A DNA stretch of 64,000 nt. It comes from Maribacter sp. HTCC2170 (GTDB taxonomy: Bacteria > Bacteroidota > Bacteroidia > Flavobacteriales > Flavobacteriaceae). Shown in pieces: positions 58,680 to 64,000 of this stretch. The stretch is taken from assembly GCF_000153165.2 (NCBI RefSeq), contig NC_014472.1, forward strand, positions 1 to 64,000, given 5' to 3'. A model generated the notes under the pieces. It saw only the letters and a program-made list of their open reading frames with translations, was not told where the DNA came from and made no database searches. The position numbers were made by a program, and so were the translations under genes. Position 1 is the first letter of the stretch, and every line of letters begins with the position of its first letter.

Positions 58680-59267
58680 TTATTCAGAATCAGCTTTAAT
58701 CTGGGCACGGGTGGTAATTGAGCCATTTCCACAGATTAATTCTATTTTCGAAGTTTTTGGAAGCTTATCCCCAGGCTTAACATACTTTCCTTTATACTTG
58801 ATTTGGTATACCATGTCCTTGCCCAACTCATCAATATAACTAACCCGTTGTACATCCAACCCTACCGCTTTTAACATCGAGGATGCATTTCTTTGCGTTA
58901 CCTGTATAATATTAGGAACTGTTACCTTTTTATAACCAGACGGATTTACAGTGAAATAAATCTTTCTGTTTTCCTTTACTTTGTTTCCAGCCTTTGGATC
59001 CTGTTCTATGATAGAAAATCTTGGATATTCTGGATTAAAATTAGCAGAATCAAGTACTTCATAACGCAATCCAGCATCCTCCACGGCCTGGCGCATATCC
59101 ATTACCGACATCTTTGCAAAATCGGGAACTTCAACAAATTCACCGTGGTTGGTTGAACCGTTCAACCATCGTAAGGAGAGAAAAACCAAAAGCACAGATA
59201 AAACAAGAGCCAACCCTATTTGAATTAAAAATGTTTTGCTTCTCAAAAAATTGAAAAAATTCTTCAT
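58680..59267 (-). CDS. PASTA-domain membrane protein
   Basis: I chose ATG at 59267 (MKNFFNFLRSKTFLIQIGLA), because a longer frame to 59330 would run through the promoter element at 59286-59293. The 195-residue protein has one membrane segment (FLIQIGLALVLSVLLVFLSL) and two extracytoplasmic PASTA domains (EFVEVPDFAKMSVMDMRQAV and VTVPNIIQVTQRNASSMLKA). PASTA domains bind peptidoglycan fragments or beta-lactams. Unlike Ser/Thr kinases with PASTA domains, there is no kinase. It is divergent from ddl, which fits a cell-wall role. Confidence 0.9.
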   Translation of the reverse strand: MKNFFNFLRSKTFLIQIGLALVLSVLLVFLSLRWLNGSTNHGEFVEVPDFAKMSVMDMRQAVEDAGLRYEVLDSANFNPEYPRFSIIEQDPKAGNKVKENRKIYFTVNPSGYKKVTVPNIIQVTQRNASSMLKAVGLDVQRVSYIDELGKDMVYQIKYKGKYVKPGDKLPKTSKIELICGNGSITTRAQIKADSE

Positions 59268-59285
59268 ACGTTGTAATTGAGGCCA

Positions 59286-59293
59286 CAAATATA
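59286..59293 (-). promoter_or_regulatory. Putative -7 element TATATTTG of the PASTA-rluD unit
   Basis: Perfect TAnnTTTG on minus, 18 bp before the chosen ATG of the PASTA gene. Supports the shorter start. Confidence 0.5.
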
Positions 59294-59473
59294 GGAAATG
59301 AGTCAAAACAATAGAATGCAAGCCTCCCAAATGTTGGTTAAAGTAATGGGGTGTTCATCGATATTTATATTTAAATCCTAAAAAAATATAGAATATCAGA
59401 AGAAATAGATTGCTTTTTTCTTTACTTTGAATACTCAATATTCCTTTTAAACAAGAACTTTCAAGATTTGAAT

Positions 59474-60457
59474 ATGAAGAAAAAAGTGGCCATTATTATG
59501 GGTGGATACTCAAGTGAGTATAAAATATCTCTCAAAAGTGGAAATGTGGTTCATGATTATTTGGATAAAGAAAAATATGAGCGTTATAGAATTCACATAT
59601 TTAAGCAAAAATGGGTGTATGTTGATGATGTCAATGCGGAACATGAGGTGAACAAGGATGATTTCTCTATTCAGGTCAACAATGAAAAGATTGTTTTTGA
59701 TTGTGTTTTTAATGCCATTCATGGTACGCCAGGGGAAGATGGGCTAATGCAAGCTTATTTTGAATTGCTAGGTATTCCACAGACTTCCTGTGGTTATTAC
59801 CAAGCTGCTTTAACCTTTAACAAAAGAGATTTATTAAGCGTTCTTAAACCTTATGGAATAAAATCCGCGCCATCATACTATCTAAATCTAGGTGATGAAA
59901 TAAATGAAGATGCCATAATCGAACAAGTAGGGTTGCCATGTTTTGTAAAGGCCAATAAAGCGGGGAGTAGTTTTGGAATAAGTAAAGTGAATGAAAAGGA
60001 TAGATTAAAAGAAGCCATTGAATTTGCCTATAAGGAAGATGATGAAATAATAATAGAAGGTTTCTTGGACGGAACCGAAGTTTCAGTCGGTGTAATCAAA
60101 TACAAAGGGGAAACTAAGGTTCTACCGATAACAGAGATTGTTACTGAGAATGATTTTTTTGATTACGAAGCCAAGTATGAAGGTAAGTCACAGGAAATAA
60201 CACCCGCCAGGATCAGTTCCCGACAAGAAAAAAACGTGATTCAAGCTGCAAAACGAGCTTATGACGTTCTGAAAATGACCGGATTTTCAAGAAGTGAGTT
60301 CATTTTTATAGGTGATGAACCGTTTATGTTAGAAATGAATACCACTCCAGGCCTTACAACAGAAAGTATATTACCTCAACAAGCTGGCGAAGCTGGAATT
60401 TCATTATCTGAATTGTTCGGAGGTGCTATTGAGGAAGTATTGCCCAAAAACCACTAA
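59474..60457 (+). CDS. ddl: D-alanine--D-alanine ligase
   Basis: I chose ATG at 59474 (MKKKVAIIMGGYSSEYKISL); a TTG two codons upstream is less likely. The 327-residue ATP-grasp enzyme makes the D-Ala-D-Ala of peptidoglycan. It has the N-terminal GGYSSEYKISLKSG, FNAIHGTPGEDGLMQAYFEL, PCFVKANKAGSSFGISKV, and MLEMNTTPGLTTESILPQQA (metal and substrate ligands). It is followed 9 bp later by coaD. Confidence 0.98.
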   Translation: MKKKVAIIMGGYSSEYKISLKSGNVVHDYLDKEKYERYRIHIFKQKWVYVDDVNAEHEVNKDDFSIQVNNEKIVFDCVFNAIHGTPGEDGLMQAYFELLGIPQTSCGYYQAALTFNKRDLLSVLKPYGIKSAPSYYLNLGDEINEDAIIEQVGLPCFVKANKAGSSFGISKVNEKDRLKEAIEFAYKEDDEIIIEGFLDGTEVSVGVIKYKGETKVLPITEIVTENDFFDYEAKYEGKSQEITPARISSRQEKNVIQAAKRAYDVLKMTGFSRSEFIFIGDEPFMLEMNTTPGLTTESILPQQAGEAGISLSELFGGAIEEVLPKNH

Positions 60458-60466
60458 ATTTACATC

Positions 60467-60922
60467 ATGAGACGTGCTATTTTTCCAGGTTCCTTTGACC
60501 CTCTAACCCTAGGTCATCATGACATTATCTCTAGGGGCATTACCCTTTTTGATGAATTGATCATAGCGGTAGGTATTAATGCGGACAAGAAATATATGTT
60601 CACTTTAGATCAACGTCTTGGATTCATCAATGGTGCATTTAAAAATGAACCCAAAATAAAAGTAATGACCTATGAAGGACTTACTGTTGATTTTTGCGAA
60701 AAGATTGGCGCAGAATTTATTTTACGAGGTTTGAGAAATCCAGCAGATTTTGAATTCGAAAAAGCAATTGCCCATACAAATAGAAAATTATCTGAAATTG
60801 AGACCGTCTTTTTACTTACTTCTTCAGGCAAGTCATATATAAGCTCTTCAATAGTAAGGGATGTGATACGAAATGGTGGGAATTATTCAATTTTGGTTCC
60901 AGATAGTGTAAAGGTAAAATAG
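60467..60922 (+). CDS. coaD: Pantetheine-phosphate adenylyltransferase
   Basis: This 151-residue enzyme makes dephospho-CoA. It has AIFPGSFDPLTLGHHDIISR (the T/HxGH nucleotidyltransferase motif reads LGHH), LRGLRNPADFEFEKAIAHTN and SYISSSIVRDVIRNGG. The length matches CoaD. It is co-transcribed with ddl. No terminator is obvious in the 210 bp that follow. Confidence 0.97.
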   Translation: MRRAIFPGSFDPLTLGHHDIISRGITLFDELIIAVGINADKKYMFTLDQRLGFINGAFKNEPKIKVMTYEGLTVDFCEKIGAEFILRGLRNPADFEFEKAIAHTNRKLSEIETVFLLTSSGKSYISSSIVRDVIRNGGNYSILVPDSVKVK

Positions 60923-61132
60923 TCCAATCAACAGTTGTTATTAAATATATAAACACTTTCTCTAAAAGCTTTTTATTGGCTATTAAATTGTAATCATTTT
61001 CTCTCGTATAAACGTTATCGAATTCGTCTTCATACTGAATAAATAAGGTATCACAACTAGTATAGCCCTATTCACAACAAAGGTTAATGAATATTACAAA
61101 ATACTTCTACTTTAGTAAGAAATATCTGTAAT

Positions 61133-64000
61133 ATGATAAAAAGAAGTCAAATAGATCCTAATAATTATTTAATAAAACAGCTGCCACAAGCAACTGCTTT
61201 TTTAAATAAAAAATTAGAAGTAGTACATGCTTCTGATCGGTGGATCAATGCTTTTGATTTCACAGACAGAAAGATTACAGGTAAGAAAATAAATCAACTT
61301 TTAGGAAAAAGCTTTGACAGTCATCAAAAAATTCTCAAAGAATGCCTAAAAGGAATTATCCATGAAGGCCGTATCGAAAACCATATTGATGAAAATAACG
61401 AGGAAAAATGGTTCGAATGGATCGATCTCCCCTGGTATGATGAAAAAGAAAATATCATTGGAGTCATCATACAAATAGAAGATGTAACCCAAAGAGTTTT
61501 AAATGATTTAAAACTAGCAAAACTTGAGGCACTCATAAATGTGCAGTCAGAAACGACAAAAACTGGGACATGGGAATATGATGCAGTAAAAGATTGCCTT
61601 CTTTGGTGCGATATTACCAAAGATATTCATGAGGTAAATACAAATTTTGAACCCAACATTGATACTGCCATTAATTATTATAAAAACGGTCATAGTCGAA
61701 ATACAATATCCATGGCATTTGACTTAGCCATGAGAGAAGGCAAGTCCTGGAATGAAAAATTACAAATCATAACAGAAAAAGGCAATGAAATATGGGTAAT
61801 TGCATCTGGTCAACCCGTTTTTAAGAATAATAAATTCATTGGCCTTATCGGCACATTCAAAGACATTAATGAACAAGTATTATCAGATATAAAAACCAGG
61901 GAAAGTGAACAACTACTTAAAACATTAATAGACAATCTTCCAATTAACATTTATGTCAAAGACATTAATTTACGGAAAATTTTAGTCAACAAGGCAGAAT
62001 GTGAATTCAATGGGGCAAAAAATCCTGAAGAACTTTTAGGGAAAACAGATTTTGACTTTCTAGACAAAAAATCTGCTCAATTATCAGCTGATGAGGAGTA
62101 CAAAGTGATGGACTCGCTTATACCTATATTAGCTAGAGAGGATATCTGTAAAACTAAAGATGGAAAAGAGACTCTCTTTTTGGGCTCAAAAATTCCACTT
62201 TTAAATGAAGATAATGAGGTAGCTGGTATAATCGGAATGTCTTTGGACATTACGGAAAAAAGGGATGCCGAAATAAAACTCGAAGAAAAAGACAGGTACT
62301 TCAGAAGCATTTTTAATTCCTCTTATCAATTTACAGGAATTCTTGACATCGATGGCACTCTTTTAGAAATCAATGACACTGCACTTGATTTTGCAAATAA
62401 AAAATTAGAAGACATAGTAGGTAAAAAATTCTGGGACGCCTATTGGTGGCCCATACCAGATTTTGTAAAAGGAGGGTTAAAACAGGTGGTGAAATCAGCT
62501 GCCAAAGGTGAATTCATGCGAAGTGAGATTAAAGTTCTAGACAAGGATAAAAATCCTATTCCGGTCGATTTTTCACTAAAGCCCATTTACAATGACAATA
62601 ACAAAGTCGTTTCTCTGCTAGCTGAAGGTAGAATGATTACTGAAATGGTTGCAGCCAGAGACAAAATAAAAGAGAGCGAACAAAAATTTAGGACATTATA
62701 TGTAATGTCACCGATTAGTTTCATTTTGTACGATTATGAAACTGGGAGAATTTTAGATTTCAACCCCTCTTTTGAAAATATTTCTGGATATGATAAAACA
62801 AATATTGATGAGATTGTTTTTTGGGATTTTCTAAAAAATACCAATAACCAAAACAAAGAGCAGATTAACCTCGAACTAGAAAACAATGGAGCTTTTGGCC
62901 CATTTGAAGAAAAAATCATCAATAAAGATGGTAAAGAATATTCAGTGATTATAAATAAATCATTGATCGTAAATAGAAAAGGAGAAAAATTAGTTTGGAC
63001 AATAATTCAGGATATTTCTGAATCGGTGAAAAAAGAGCAGCAAATAAGAGAAGAACGAAAACTATTAAAAACACTGATTGACAATTTACCATTAAACGTA
63101 TATATAAAGGATACCCAGTCAAGAAAAATTTTGGTCAATCAGGCAGAATGTGATTATCTGGGCGTGGACAGTGAGGAGGAACTCTTAGGGAAGAGTGATT
63201 TTGATTTATATGATAAGAAAACGGCTCAAGAATTTCGTAATGAGGACCTGGGGGTAATTAGTACCTTAAAACCAATACTTGGACAAGAGACCATTAAAAA
63301 GAAAAAAGACGGGACCATTAGTACTTTTCTAAGCTCTAAAATCCCTTTAAAAGGGGAAGACGGAAGTGTAACTGGATTAGTTGGAATTAGTCTAGACATA
63401 TCTGAGTTAAAGCAAAAAGAGGAAGAACTTAGAGGTTTAATAAATGTTACCTCTTTACAAAACAAGAAACTTTTGGAATTTGCCCATATAGTTTCCCATA
63501 ATTTAAGATCACACTCCGCAAATTTTTCTATGCTCTTAGAATTCTTGATCAATGAGAAAAATGAGACTGAGAGAAACAACATAATTAAAATGCTTGAAGA
63601 TGCATCCAATAATTTACTTGAAACCTTAGAAAACCTTAATCAGGTTCTTGCAATTAGCACAAACATCAACTTAAAAAAGAAATCAATAAATCTGAATAAA
63701 AAAATAAATAAGGTAACGAATAAACTTGATGGGCTACTTAAGAAGAAAAAAGTAAAAATTTACAACAAAATTTCGGATGATGTTTACATACCTACCATCC
63801 CTACATATGTCGAAAGTATTTTGGTGAATTTTATTACCAACGCCATTAAATACAAATCCCCAAAGCGAGACCCGGTTATCAAATTAAGTACCGAAAGTAA
63901 AAATGGGTTTACCATTCTGAGCATTGAGGACAATGGACTTGGAATAGATTTAAAAAAATATGGTGATAAACTATTCGGAATGTACAAGACCTTCCACAAT
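61133..64000 (+). CDS. Multi-PAS cytoplasmic sensor histidine kinase (cut by right edge)
   Basis: The frame starts at ATG 61133 and is open to the end (956 codons shown). Six PAS/PAC-type domains follow one another (about residues 14-125, 130-255, 257-385, 386-515, 516-640, 641-765). The third and sixth are near copies (LLKTLIDNLPINIYVKD and LLKTLIDNLPLNVYIKD). The kinase region has an H-box with phospho-acceptor His ~789 (FAHIVSHNLRSHSANFS), an N-box (VNFITNAIKYKSPKRDP) and a G1 box (DNGLGID). No signal peptide or membrane span is seen, so it is a soluble sensor. Ligand and cognate regulator are unknown; the C-terminus lies beyond the window. Confidence 0.93.
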   Translation, partial: MIKRSQIDPNNYLIKQLPQATAFLNKKLEVVHASDRWINAFDFTDRKITGKKINQLLGKSFDSHQKILKECLKGIIHEGRIENHIDENNEEKWFEWIDLPWYDEKENIIGVIIQIEDVTQRVLNDLKLAKLEALINVQSETTKTGTWEYDAVKDCLLWCDITKDIHEVNTNFEPNIDTAINYYKNGHSRNTISMAFDLAMREGKSWNEKLQIITEKGNEIWVIASGQPVFKNNKFIGLIGTFKDINEQVLSDIKTRESEQLLKTLIDNLPINIYVKDINLRKILVNKAECEFNGAKNPEELLGKTDFDFLDKKSAQLSADEEYKVMDSLIPILAREDICKTKDGKETLFLGSKIPLLNEDNEVAGIIGMSLDITEKRDAEIKLEEKDRYFRSIFNSSYQFTGILDIDGTLLEINDTALDFANKKLEDIVGKKFWDAYWWPIPDFVKGGLKQVVKSAAKGEFMRSEIKVLDKDKNPIPVDFSLKPIYNDNNKVVSLLAEGRMITEMVAARDKIKESEQKFRTLYVMSPISFILYDYETGRILDFNPSFENISGYDKTNIDEIVFWDFLKNTNNQNKEQINLELENNGAFGPFEEKIINKDGKEYSVIINKSLIVNRKGEKLVWTIIQDISESVKKEQQIREERKLLKTLIDNLPLNVYIKDTQSRKILVNQAECDYLGVDSEEELLGKSDFDLYDKKTAQEFRNEDLGVISTLKPILGQETIKKKKDGTISTFLSSKIPLKGEDGSVTGLVGISLDISELKQKEEELRGLINVTSLQNKKLLEFAHIVSHNLRSHSANFSMLLEFLINEKNETERNNIIKMLEDASNNLLETLENLNQVLAISTNINLKKKSINLNKKINKVTNKLDGLLKKKKVKIYNKISDDVYIPTIPTYVESILVNFITNAIKYKSPKRDPVIKLSTESKNGFTILSIEDNGLGIDLKKYGDKLFGMYKTFHN

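Noticed and set aside
59268-59330. Longer N-terminus for the PASTA protein (21 extra residues)
   Set aside because: The extension covers the TATATTTG promoter element and precedes the natural start MKNFFNFL before the membrane helix.

Overview
The window looks like a chromosomal segment of a marine-type Flavobacteriaceae bacterium (Maribacter/Zobellia/Arenibacter-like; genus is inference). Signs are the low GC content, type IX secretion parts (PorP/SprF, a type B sorting domain), the Bacteroidota promoter element TAnnTTTG upstream of several genes, the general lack of Shine-Dalgarno sequences except a strong one before rpsU, and a bTHX gene.

Region 1 (1-18.5 kb, all minus strand) encodes cell-surface and secreted proteins. 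It holds the N-terminal ~1397 codons of a giant repeat protein (eight tandem 91-residue units plus 28-residue units), an FG-GAP/ASPIC protein and a Calx-beta/beta-helix protein that share an unusual basic C-terminal tail, and a three-gene module of TSP3-repeat protein with T9SS type B sorting domain, PorP/SprF and OmpA-TPR-PD40 protein.

Region 2 (18.9-36 kb) is the translation/transcription core: prfC on plus, then on minus rpsU, xerC-like recombinase, hpf, four tRNAs, tuf, tRNA-Trp, secE, nusG, rplK, rplA, rplJ, rplL, rpoB, rpoC and a DUF3467 gene.

Region 3 (36-42.7 kb, minus) has an acyl-CoA dehydrogenase, a helix-hairpin-helix protein, an alanine/sodium symporter, a K+ channel with RCK domain, a PspC-domain protein, a DUF2851 protein and a rhodanese.

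Region 4 (42.8-52.3 kb, plus) has marR-yceI, then a complete trpEGDCFBA operon preceded by a leader peptide with three consecutive Trp codons and a terminator (classical attenuator architecture), a small membrane protein overlapping trpA and a secreted M20 peptidase.

Region 5 (52.3-64 kb) has a TPR membrane protein, PEP carboxylase, a uracil-DNA-glycosylase-like protein, bTHX, yaaA, an RluD-type pseudouridine synthase and a PASTA protein (divergent from ddl-coaD), and a multi-PAS cytoplasmic histidine kinase cut by the right edge.

Most of the window is conserved housekeeping. The best candidates for something not well described are the shared C-terminal tail (consensus TIITNRRIT[HY]RV), the shared ~205-residue two-cysteine domain in two secreted proteins, the homogenised 91-residue repeat array, and terminator-like hairpins with identical arms placed at the start of DUF2851 and inside the helix-hairpin-helix gene.
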